Below, piece after piece: positions 1-4,048 of a stretch of 5,363 nucleotides of DNA. The position numbers and the translations under genes were made by a program. The stretch is taken from the NCBI GenBank assembly GCA_050115015.1, contig JASFRI010000305.1, forward strand, positions 1 through 5,363, read 5' to 3'. Origin of the DNA: JASFRI01 sp050115015. Its GTDB lineage: Bacteria; Acidobacteriota; Polarisedimenticolia; CBDVAL01. Position 1 is the first letter of the stretch, and each line of letters opens with the position of its first letter. Under the pieces are notes generated by a model. That model made no database searches, was not told the origin of the DNA, and was given only the letters and a program-made list of their open reading frames with translations.

Positions 1-754
1 TGGTGGAAGAGATGAGCACATCCACGTCCACCAGGTACTCCAGGAACCGGTCGAAGGGCACCGCCTCCCCGTCGAACTTCGCTGCCAGCTCCTCGGCCCG
101 CATGAAGGTGCGGTTGGCCACGAAGATCTTCCGGATGCCCTGGGCCGCCAGGTGCCGCGCGGAGAGCTCGGCGGTCTCCCCGGCCCCCAGGAGGAGGATC
201 GACCGATCGTTGAGGGCGCCGAAGATCTGGTGCGCCAGCCCCACGGCGGCATACGAGACCGACACCGGGTTGCGCCCGATGTCGGTGTCGGTCCTCACCT
301 TCTTCGCGACCGAGAAGACCCGCTGGAACAGCGGCCGCAGGTGCGAGCCGAGGGTCCCCGAGGCCTCCGCCCGGGCGTAGGCCGCCTTCACCTGCCCCAG
401 GATCTGGGGCTCACCGAGGATCATCGAGTCCAGTCCGACCCCGAGGCGGAACAGGTGGCGGATCGCGTCCCGGTCCCGCTTCACGTAGAGGATCCGTTCG
501 AGGGCCGCGTCGTCCAGATCGCCCCCCTCCCCCAGGACGTCCTTCACCCCCTGGATCGCTGCAGCCGCGTCCCCCTCCGCATGGACGACGACCTCGGTGC
601 GGTTGCAGGTGGACAGGATCATCGCCTCCCCGATGGTCCCCCGTTCCAGGAGCCGCCGCAGCCGCACCGGGATATGCTCCTCGGGCACCACCAGTCGCTC
701 GCGCACGTCCACCGGAGCGGTCCGGTGGCTGGCGCCGATCAGCAGGAACGTCAT
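1..754 (-). CDS. hemA: Glutamyl-tRNA reductase HemA, N-terminal 251 residues (C-terminus beyond window)
   Basis: HemA reduces glutamyl-tRNA(Glu) to glutamate-1-semialdehyde with NADPH, the first committed step of C5-pathway tetrapyrrole (haem) synthesis in the cytoplasm. Seen in the sequence: the N-terminal GASHRTAPVDVRE block (residues 7-19), the STCNRTE block carrying the catalytic thiol at Cys50 (the usual position in the family), His100 in RHLFRLGVGLDS, and the family signature LGEPQILGQVK at 113-123. A Rossmann-type NADPH loop, GAGETA, lies at 190-195. The reading frame leaves the window at position 2 in DVLISST, about 60% of the roughly 420 residues usual for the family, so the dimerisation domain is not seen. 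The ATG overlaps the TGA of the upstream CcsA/HemX gene (ATGA, 751-754) and no clear Shine-Dalgarno precedes it, so translation is probably coupled. No frameshift is visible. Identification is firm. Confidence 0.97.
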   Translation of the reverse strand, partial: MTFLLIGASHRTAPVDVRERLVVPEEHIPVRLRRLLERGTIGEAMILSTCNRTEVVVHAEGDAAAAIQGVKDVLGEGGDLDDAALERILYVKRDRDAIRHLFRLGVGLDSMILGEPQILGQVKAAYARAEASGTLGSHLRPLFQRVFSVAKKVRTDTDIGRNPVSVSYAAVGLAHQIFGALNDRSILLLGAGETAELSARHLAAQGIRKIFVANRTFMRAEELAAKFDGEAVPFDRFLEYLVDVDVLISST

Positions 755-1545
755 AGAGGGATGGCGAGCCCCAGCATGCGCACCAGGACCGCGGCGAAGG
801 CGACGATCGTGAGGTAGGCCGCCTTCCGTCCGCGCCATCCGGACACGAGACGCGCGTAGAGCACGATGGCCAGGATGCCCCAGGCGAGCAGCGAGAGCGT
901 CTCCTGGGACAGATGCCACGTGTCCCTCACGTTGGCGCTCCAGATCATGCCCGTGATGATGGCGACCGTGAGCATGGGGAATCCCCACAGCAGCGCCCGG
1001 TGGCCGGCGGTCTCGCAACGCTGGAGGGAGGGGAGGCGCATCAGCAGGCGCGAGGGCCTCCGGGCCTTCAGCCCGCGCTCCTGGATCAGGTAGACGACGC
1101 TCGCCCCGAAGGTCAGGAACAGCGCCGCCACGCCCAGGGTCGCCATCCCGATGTGGAACCAGAGCAGGCTCGGCTGGATGGCCTGGGGCACCGTCACCAC
1201 GTCCGTCGGCAGGAGGCCCGAGACGAGGATGAGGATGACCGCCAGGGGCAGGATCACCACGCCGAGGATCTCCAGGCGGAAGAAGAACGCGGCCACGACG
1301 TAGACCAGCACCGCGGCCCAGGCCAGCAGGGAGATCCGTCCGGGGGCCTGATCCAGCGGGGGCTCCCCGGACACGTACCAGAGGTTGAGCACGCTGGCGC
1401 CGTGCAGCACCAGCCCCGCCAGTGCGGCCGGCGGCACCCAGCGCATGAGCCCGGGGCGCCGGGCGAGGACCGAGCCGAAGGCCAGTGCGATCCCCGTGAC
1501 GTAGAACGCCAGATCCAGGCGGGCCAGCAAGAGATGCAGTTGCAA
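751..1545 (-). CDS. ccsA: CcsA/HemX-family cytochrome c assembly membrane protein
   Basis: A 264-residue polytopic membrane protein of the cytochrome c assembly (CcsA/CcmC/HemX) superfamily. About eight hydrophobic segments are visible, near residues 10-28, 37-56, 72-90, 92-110, 127-155, 184-203, 215-233 and 241-259. Family-type features are LLWFHIGMATLG with His131, LPSLQRCETAGHRALLWGFP at about 171-190, and the ITGMIWSANVRDTWHLSQET stretch with His211. These two histidines correspond to those proposed to ligate haem in the family. It lacks the full tryptophan-rich WWD stretch of authentic CcsA, so a HemX-like protein is as likely; HemX in Bacillus affects HemA level. The overlap with hemA supports a role in haem supply. 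The start is TTG at 1545: an in-frame TGA lies two codons upstream, GGAG sits 7 nt before it, and later starts would cut into the first membrane segment. The exact biochemical role is inferred. Confidence 0.88.
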   Translation of the reverse strand: MQLHLLLARLDLAFYVTGIALAFGSVLARRPGLMRWVPPAALAGLVLHGASVLNLWYVSGEPPLDQAPGRISLLAWAAVLVYVVAAFFFRLEILGVVILPLAVILILVSGLLPTDVVTVPQAIQPSLLWFHIGMATLGVAALFLTFGASVVYLIQERGLKARRPSRLLMRLPSLQRCETAGHRALLWGFPMLTVAIITGMIWSANVRDTWHLSQETLSLLAWGILAIVLYARLVSGWRGRKAAYLTIVAFAAVLVRMLGLAIPL

Positions 1546-1552
1546 GCGTCAG

Positions 1553-1556
1553 CTCC
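1553..1556 (-). promoter_or_regulatory. Ribosome binding site supporting the TTG start of ccsA/hemX
   Basis: GGAG lies 7 nt upstream of the TTG at 1545. It decides the start because no ATG or GTG is available near the N-terminal membrane helix and an in-frame stop lies just upstream. Confidence 0.55.
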
Positions 1557-1584
1557 GCGACGAGCGTGGTGTCTCCGACCCCGC

Positions 1585-1613
1585 AGTCTATCCCAGCCGC
1601 CGACCCCCCTCAA
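1585..1613 (-). promoter_or_regulatory. Candidate sigma-70-type promoter for ccsA/hemX-hemA
   Basis: Reading the minus strand, TTGAGG (1613-1608, 4/6 to TTGACA) is followed after exactly 17 bp by TAGACT (1590-1585, 4/6 to TATAAT). Transcription would begin near 1578 and leave a leader of about 33 nt before the TTG start. The -35 element overlaps the TGA stop of the four-helix-bundle gene, so the haem genes could be transcribed separately from the pilin-like genes upstream. Matches of this quality do occur by chance; placement and spacing are the main support. Confidence 0.35.
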
Positions 1614-2029
1614 CCTCCCGACGGACCGTCCGCGGGGTTCTGGAGCGAATCCCGTGCCAGCGGATCCGCGCCATGGTCAAGAGGATCCGGACCGTCCGGG
1701 CGCCCGAGGCGGGCGATCTCGCCCCGGGTGGCCTCGAGGCGCTGCGTGATATGGCGCAGCTCACCGGGACCGGCGTGAGCCAGCGCCAGGCAGGTCCGCA
1801 GCCCTGTCTCCACCTGTTCCAGGCAGCCGAGGGCCAGTTTCAGGTCGCGACGCCGCTCCGCCGGAGCCCGGCGCGACGCGGCGCGACTGAGCAGGGCGGG
1901 GACCCGCACCGCGGCGTTCCGCATCCGGCTCCGCAGGCCCCCGGTCCTGCGGTCGTCGAGCGCGCCAGTCACCCGGAACACCTCGACCGCGACCTCGAAC
2001 GCCTCCCTCCAGGCCTTGCACCGCCTCAT
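1610..2029 (-). CDS. Four-helix-bundle protein, 23S rRNA-intervening-sequence (IVP/S23) family, divergent
   Basis: A 139-residue, Arg- and Ala-rich soluble protein with no signal peptide. Its layout matches the family of small four-helix bundles first found encoded inside 23S rRNA intervening sequences: an N-terminal AWREAFEVAVEVFRVT helix, then GGLRSRMRNAAVRVPALLSR (the family's 'GL..QMRRAA.SIP.NIAEG' region), then RRDLKLALGCLEQVETGL, then a last helix around ELRHITQRLEATRGEIARL. The usual NIAEG segment is replaced by ALLSR, so it is a diverged member. A proline/aspartate-rich tail follows from about residue 110. The ATG at 2029 overlaps the TGA of the pseudopilin gene (ATGA) and has GGGGAG 5 nt upstream. 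A GTG at 2035 would lie on the Shine-Dalgarno itself and is less likely. The family has no established general function; homologues include the Avd accessory proteins of diversity-generating retroelements, but nothing of that kind is seen here. Confidence 0.62.
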   Translation of the reverse strand: MRRCKAWREAFEVAVEVFRVTGALDDRRTGGLRSRMRNAAVRVPALLSRAASRRAPAERRRDLKLALGCLEQVETGLRTCLALAHAGPGELRHITQRLEATRGEIARLGRPDGPDPLDHGADPLARDSLQNPADGPSGG

Positions 2030-2592
2030 CGCCACTCCCCCGCCGACGCGTCATACCGCAGCAGCCGGACGCGGGCGGTGGCCCCGAACAGCACCACCGC
2101 GGCGAGCCGGCGGCCATCGGTAAGGTAGACCGTTCCCGGCGTGGCGTTCCCCAGTGGGGAGAACGAGGCGATGTCGGATCGCCCGAACCGGATCGGGTCC
2201 TCGCCACCGGCGATCCGTCCCCGGGAGGGCGGTATTCGCGGGTAGCTCCCCGGCGGGATGCCGAGCCGGATGCCCGGGCGGCCGTCCCCCGGGGCCGCGG
2301 CGGGCAGCAGGGGCGCATCCCGACCGCTGCGGATGTCGTCGGACCGGATGCCGTCGCCGTCACCGTCGCCGTACGTCACCAGGTGCCACTCCCCCTCCCG
2401 GACCTCGAAGCGCAAGCCGATCGACCGGCCCTCGCCCACCGCGCGCCAGCGGGCGGCGATCATCCGCCGGGCGATCTCCGTCCCCGCGGCGTCGAGCCGC
2501 GCCCGCGCCAGGCCCTCGCGGACCGGCCCGGCGCCGATCCCGGCGAGGGCGGCGATCACGCCGAGTGCCACGAGAGCTTCCGCCAGGTTCAT
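2026..2592 (-). CDS. GspH/FimT-like pseudopilin lacking a prepilin leader
   Basis: A 188-residue type IV pilin/type II secretion pseudopilin-like protein. The N-terminal hydrophobic helix MNLAEALVALGVIAALAGIG aligns position by position with a mature pilin helix (FTLxE...), with Glu at position 5, followed by an amphipathic REGLARARLDAAGTEIARRM helix as in GspH/FimT. The C-terminal half is beta-rich and contains GTVYLTDGRRLAAVVLFG, ending RYDASAGEW. An acidic DGDGDGIRSDD loop (residues 76-86) resembles a calcium-binding loop. Oddly, no basic leader or Gly(-1) precedes the helix: the ATG occupies the +1 position. This start is well supported, with GGAGG 8 nt upstream, an in-frame stop (the comEA TGA at 2646-2644) further up, and no ATG, GTG, TTG or CTG between. 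It lies 51 nt after comEA and overlaps the next gene by 4 bp. A minor pseudopilin of a competence or secretion pseudopilus is likely; the exact system is unknown. Confidence 0.75.
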   Translation of the reverse strand: MNLAEALVALGVIAALAGIGAGPVREGLARARLDAAGTEIARRMIAARWRAVGEGRSIGLRFEVREGEWHLVTYGDGDGDGIRSDDIRSGRDAPLLPAAAPGDGRPGIRLGIPPGSYPRIPPSRGRIAGGEDPIRFGRSDIASFSPLGNATPGTVYLTDGRRLAAVVLFGATARVRLLRYDASAGEWR

Positions 2593-2600
2593 GTCGCGAT

Positions 2601-2605
2601 CCTCC
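2601..2605 (-). promoter_or_regulatory. Strong ribosome binding site fixing the leaderless pseudopilin start
   Basis: GGAGG lies 8 nt upstream of the ATG at 2592. It matters because it argues that the pseudopilin really begins without a prepilin leader. Confidence 0.7.
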
Positions 2606-2608
2606 GGC

Positions 2609-2635
2609 GGCGGGGCGGGGGGTGCCCGCCCCGCC
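2609..2635 (-). repeat. Intercistronic G/C-only hairpin between comEA and the pseudopilin gene
   Basis: On the minus strand GGCGGGGCGGG (2635-2625) pairs perfectly with CCCGCCCCGCC (2619-2609) across the 5-nt loop CACCC. The hairpin begins about 8 nt after the comEA stop and ends 3 nt before the GGAGG ribosome binding site of the pseudopilin. There is no U-tract, so a simple intrinsic terminator is unlikely. mRNA stabilisation or reduced readthrough translation are possible roles. Confidence 0.5.
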
Positions 2636-2643
2636 CCTGACGT

Positions 2644-2952
2644 TCATCCCTTCCCGCCGCCTTGCGGCCCGACGGTGACCAGCTCGCGCAGCTTCAGGAA
2701 GCTCTTCTCCCCGATGCCACGCACGTTCATCAGGTCCTCCACGCGCTGGAAGGGACCGTTCTTCTCCCTGTACTCGATGATGCGTTCGGCGAGGGCGGGG
2801 CCGATCCCCGGGAGGGACTGGAGCTCCTCGGCGCTGGCACGGTTCAGGTCGACCTTGTCCCCGGCGGCGGCCAGGGTGACCGCCGATGCCGCGACGAGGG
2901 AGAGGCAAAGCAGGACGGCGAGAAGGCTCGCCCGGTTTCGGTCTGGATGCAT
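2644..2952 (-). CDS. comEA: ComEA-like secreted helix-hairpin-helix DNA-binding protein
   Basis: A 102-residue exported protein. Residues 1-30 form a signal peptide: a short basic stretch with HPDRNR, hydrophobic LLAVLLCLSLVAASAV, and a probable cut near LAAA/GDK. This could alternatively remain as a membrane anchor. The rest is a compact double helix-hairpin-helix domain typical of ComEA: VDLNRASAEELQSLPGIGP (34-52) with the LPGIG hairpin, then FQRVEDLMNVRGIGEKSFLK (68-87) with the VRGIG hairpin. In competent bacteria such proteins bind incoming double-stranded DNA outside the inner membrane and help draw it through the secretin to ComEC; other members have unproven roles. A glycine/lysine tail ends the protein. 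The ATG at 2952 is chosen because AGGAG stands 6 nt before it and it opens directly into the signal peptide; the open frame continues upstream but without family features. It heads the pseudopilin cluster, which suits a DNA-uptake pseudopilus. Confidence 0.9.
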   Translation of the reverse strand: MHPDRNRASLLAVLLCLSLVAASAVTLAAAGDKVDLNRASAEELQSLPGIGPALAERIIEYREKNGPFQRVEDLMNVRGIGEKSFLKLRELVTVGPQGGGKG

Positions 2953-2958
2953 GCGATT

Positions 2959-2963
2959 CTCCT
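2959..2963 (-). promoter_or_regulatory. Ribosome binding site of comEA
   Basis: AGGAG lies 6 nt before the ATG at 2952. It decides this start against the much longer open frame that runs to 3336. Confidence 0.7.
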
Positions 2964-2979
2964 GTGACTTGTCAGAAAT

Positions 2980-3007
2980 GGGGATCCGGCCCTGCGGCCG
3001 GATCCCC
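2980..3007 (-). repeat. Perfect 12-bp inverted repeat (hairpin) upstream of comEA
   Basis: GGGGATCCGGCC (2980-2991) and GGCCGGATCCCC (2996-3007) are perfect reverse complements around a 4-nt loop. As minus-strand RNA the hairpin ends 27 nt before the comEA ATG and is followed by CAUUUCUGACAAG. That is only a short, interrupted U-run, so terminator activity would be weak. It could be a leader hairpin, an attenuator, or the end of a transcript coming from the 98-residue gene. There is no U-run on the plus strand side. Confidence 0.6.
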
Positions 3008-3220
3008 GGTCCGACGCCGTCCCGGAGCCCGGGGGCCCGGTTCCGGTCGGCGCCACCCACGCGCTGGCGACGATCGCTCCTACCTGACCTCCTTTCCGTC
3101 GGATGCGGGTCGATGCATCCGGCATCCCATGACTGCGTGTCACCCGGAGACGCGAACCCGGAACTCCGGGCCTTGGTCCGTGGATCGGGCGTCCGGTTCG
3201 CCCGCGCCTCGAGATAGCCG

Positions 3221-3285
3221 CAGCGTCCGGGAGCAGTCCTGTGGGAAGAGGGCTGGCAGCCGGCAGGTGAAGCTCCCGGACGCTG
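3221..3285 (-). repeat. Perfect 14-bp inverted repeat just downstream of the 98-residue gene
   Basis: CAGCGTCCGGGAGC (3221-3234) and GCTCCCGGACGCTG (3272-3285) are perfect reverse complements separated by 37 nt, which contain a smaller hairpin (GGCT-GGC-AGCC, 3251-3261). On the minus strand the first arm starts 11 nt after the TGA of the 98-residue gene, the usual place for a transcript-ending stem-loop. No U-tract follows, so this may be a 3'-protecting structure or a Rho-dependent end rather than a classical intrinsic terminator. Confidence 0.6.
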
Positions 3286-3296
3286 ACGGCATGGCC

Positions 3297-3593
3297 TCAG
3301 TTGCGCGACACCGGCGTCACTTTCCGCACCGCGCACTCGCCGGCAATGTCACCGCTCCGGCGTTCCAGCTCCGCCAGGCGGCGTGCGAGGGCGCCGGTAT
3401 TCCGCAGGTAGTAGACGAAGCCGCCGTGGATCTCCTCGAGCCGGAACACCCGCTCCTGCGAGAGCCGGAACCGGAGGTCTCCGATCCGGATCTCCGCCGT
3501 GCCACCCATCAGCACGTCGAGGACAAGCCTCGGGTATTCGGACGGGTCCTGCGCGGCGTCGGTGTCTCTCGTCCCTGACTCACGGTCTCGCAC
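3297..3593 (-). CDS. 98-residue protein of unknown function
   Basis: I do not recognise a family. It is a soluble protein with no signal peptide or membrane segment. A polar, probably disordered N-terminus (residues 1-20) is followed by a likely beta-rich core (YPRLVLDVLMGG, TAEIRIGDLRFRLSQERVFRL, then GGFVYYL), a helix around ALARRLAELERRSGD, and a short tail with a single cysteine (AGECAVRKVTPV). Codon third positions in the core are nearly all G or C, which supports real coding. The GTG at 3593 is chosen because AGGAG lies 8 nt upstream (3606-3602); an internal ATG near residue 29 lacks such a site and would remove part of the core. A sigma-54-like promoter ends about 20 nt before the start. 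A 14-bp inverted repeat follows the stop. It is not tightly linked to the comEA cluster, from which 344 bp separate it. Confidence 0.68.
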   Translation of the reverse strand: MRDRESGTRDTDAAQDPSEYPRLVLDVLMGGTAEIRIGDLRFRLSQERVFRLEEIHGGFVYYLRNTGALARRLAELERRSGDIAGECAVRKVTPVSRN

Positions 3594-3601
3594 GGCAGTT
3601 T

Positions 3602-3606
3602 CTCCT
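3602..3606 (-). promoter_or_regulatory. Ribosome binding site of the 98-residue gene
   Basis: AGGAG (within GAGAGGAGA) lies 8 nt before the GTG at 3593 and is the main reason for choosing that start. Confidence 0.6.
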
Positions 3607-3625
3607 CTCAGTGGGTTCCGGGAAG

Positions 3626-3641
3626 AGCAACGCCGATGCCA
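3626..3641 (-). promoter_or_regulatory. Candidate sigma-54 (-24/-12) promoter
   Basis: The minus strand reads TGGCATCGGCGTTGCT, fitting the sigma-54 consensus TGGCAYR-N4-TTGCW at all fixed positions except the R. The invariant GG and GC are 10 bp apart. Transcription would start near 3615, about 7-10 nt before the AGGAG of the 98-residue gene, giving a leader of about 22 nt. A tandem repeat lies 121-143 bp upstream of this start, where sigma-54 activators commonly bind. Seen in the sequence; function is inferred. Confidence 0.55.
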
Positions 3642-3735
3642 GCCGAAGGGCGACGGGCTCAGGGAGAGAACATCACTGCTGCCAGGAGGTTGCGGACACC
3701 GACGGATCCCGCCCTCCGCCCCGCGCCGCCCGGGG

Positions 3736-3758
3736 GCGAACGGTGTTCGCGAACGGTG
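3736..3758. repeat. Tandem 10-bp direct repeat, operator- or enhancer-like
   Basis: GCGAACGGTG occurs twice (3736-3745 and 3749-3758) separated by TTC, so the period is 13 bp. The junction creates the perfect palindrome GTTCGCGAAC (3745-3754). It lies between two divergent genes: just upstream of a candidate plus-strand -35 element at 3765 and about 120-140 bp upstream of the predicted sigma-54 start on the minus strand. A regulator binding site is the simplest reading. Confidence 0.45.
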
Positions 3759-3764
3759 GCCGGC

Positions 3765-3792
3765 TTGCGTACGGTAGGATGTGGCCTATCTT
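3765..3792 (+). promoter_or_regulatory. Weak candidate promoter for the 68-residue gene
   Basis: TTGCGT (3765-3770, 3/6 to TTGACA) and TATCTT (3787-3792, 4/6 to TATAAT) are separated by 16 bp. The predicted start near 3799 would leave a leader of about 28 nt before the ATG at 3827. The stretch around 3771-3800 is less G+C-rich than its surroundings. The match is weak. Confidence 0.25.
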
Positions 3793-3826
3793 GAATGGGA
3801 GAGCGCGTTTCGAGGCCGATCCTTCC

Positions 3827-4033
3827 ATGAGCGAACCGTACCGTCCGGAGGCCGCACGACGATTCCTCCACTGGCTCGAGGGTGAGCGCTGGTGCGTCGT
3901 CTGCCAGGCGTGGAGGCCCTTCGGACATACGGACGATCATCCCCCCCTTCCCAGGGGAGAGAAGTCGACCCCGCGCCGGCGCTACACCGACAGCGAACAC
4001 GGCGACCACCGCCGCCGCCCCCCACGTCGGTGA
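3827..4033 (+). CDS. Small 68-residue protein with CxxC...HxxxH putative metal site
   Basis: This is the only plus-strand gene I would call. It is a 68-residue hydrophilic protein, unrecognised as a family. An aromatic, acidic N-terminal helix (EAARRFLHWLEGE, 8-20) leads into RWCVVCQAWRPFGHTDDH, giving Cys23, Cys26, His34 and His38: a C-x2-C-x7-H-x3-H pattern that could bind zinc. A very basic tail follows (RRRPPRR at the end, plus further His at 58 and 61), so nucleic-acid binding is possible. Third codon positions are mostly G/C. Support for the start is modest: GAGG lies 11 nt upstream, and an in-frame ATG at 3779 is an alternative without a good ribosome binding site. It is divergent from the 98-residue gene and ends 15 bp before the end of the convergent rseP. 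A chance open frame in G+C-rich DNA cannot be excluded. Confidence 0.5.
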   Translation: MSEPYRPEAARRFLHWLEGERWCVVCQAWRPFGHTDDHPPLPRGEKSTPRRRYTDSEHGDHRRRPPRR

Positions 4034-4048
4034 TCCGGCCGTCCGGCC

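Larger units (their letters stand above)
2953..3296. other. 344-bp non-coding, hairpin-rich spacer
   Basis: No convincing gene is seen here on either strand; open frames crossing it have no start signal or recognisable content. It contains perfect inverted repeats at 2980-3007 and 3221-3285. Smaller minus-strand hairpins lie at 3101-3120 (GGATGC/GCATCC, 8-nt loop), 3157-3170 (CCCGG/CCGGG, 4-nt loop) and 3186-3204 (CGGGCG/CGCCCG, 7-nt loop). A perfect AAGGAGGT occurs on the minus strand at 3094-3087 with no start codon at usable spacing. No known riboswitch consensus was recognised. It could be a structured 5' leader for comEA, a small RNA, or simply a G+C-rich spacer. Confidence 0.4.

Noticed and set aside
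152..1749. Long plus-strand open frames opposite hemA and ccsA/hemX
   Set aside because: They are antisense shadows of firmly identified genes, with low-complexity Arg/Gln/Pro/His-rich translations typical of G+C-rich DNA.
1610..2029. Four-helix protein as the Avd accessory of a diversity-generating retroelement
   Set aside because: No reverse transcriptase gene and no template/variable repeat pair is visible in the window. Structural kinship of the families alone does not justify the call.
3080..3130. Minus-strand 16-codon open frame (MGCRMHRPASDGKEVR) as a leader peptide
   Set aside because: It has no Shine-Dalgarno before its ATG and no link to an amino-acid pathway; its only notable feature is that it contains AAGGAGGT. 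Too short to support.
3186..3204. 7-nt-loop stem resembling a tRNA arm, next to GGTTCG
   Set aside because: The loop does not fit TTCRANY or an anticodon loop with U33, and no acceptor stem or D-arm can be built around it.
2644..3336. Long N-terminal extension (230 residues in all) of the comEA frame
   Set aside because: The ATG at 2952 has AGGAG 6 nt upstream and opens directly into a signal peptide. The extra 128 residues are Arg/Pro/Gly-rich with no family features, run through two perfect hairpins, and would bury the signal peptide.
2258..3578. Long plus-strand Arg/Pro/Ser-rich open frames opposite the pseudopilin, comEA and the 98-residue gene
   Set aside because: No domain, no start signals, and they ignore the boundaries of real genes on the other strand.
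3659..4009. Minus-strand 116-residue open frame
   Set aside because: It has weak third-position G/C bias, runs through the direct repeats and promoter candidates, and lies opposite the better-supported 68-residue plus-strand gene.
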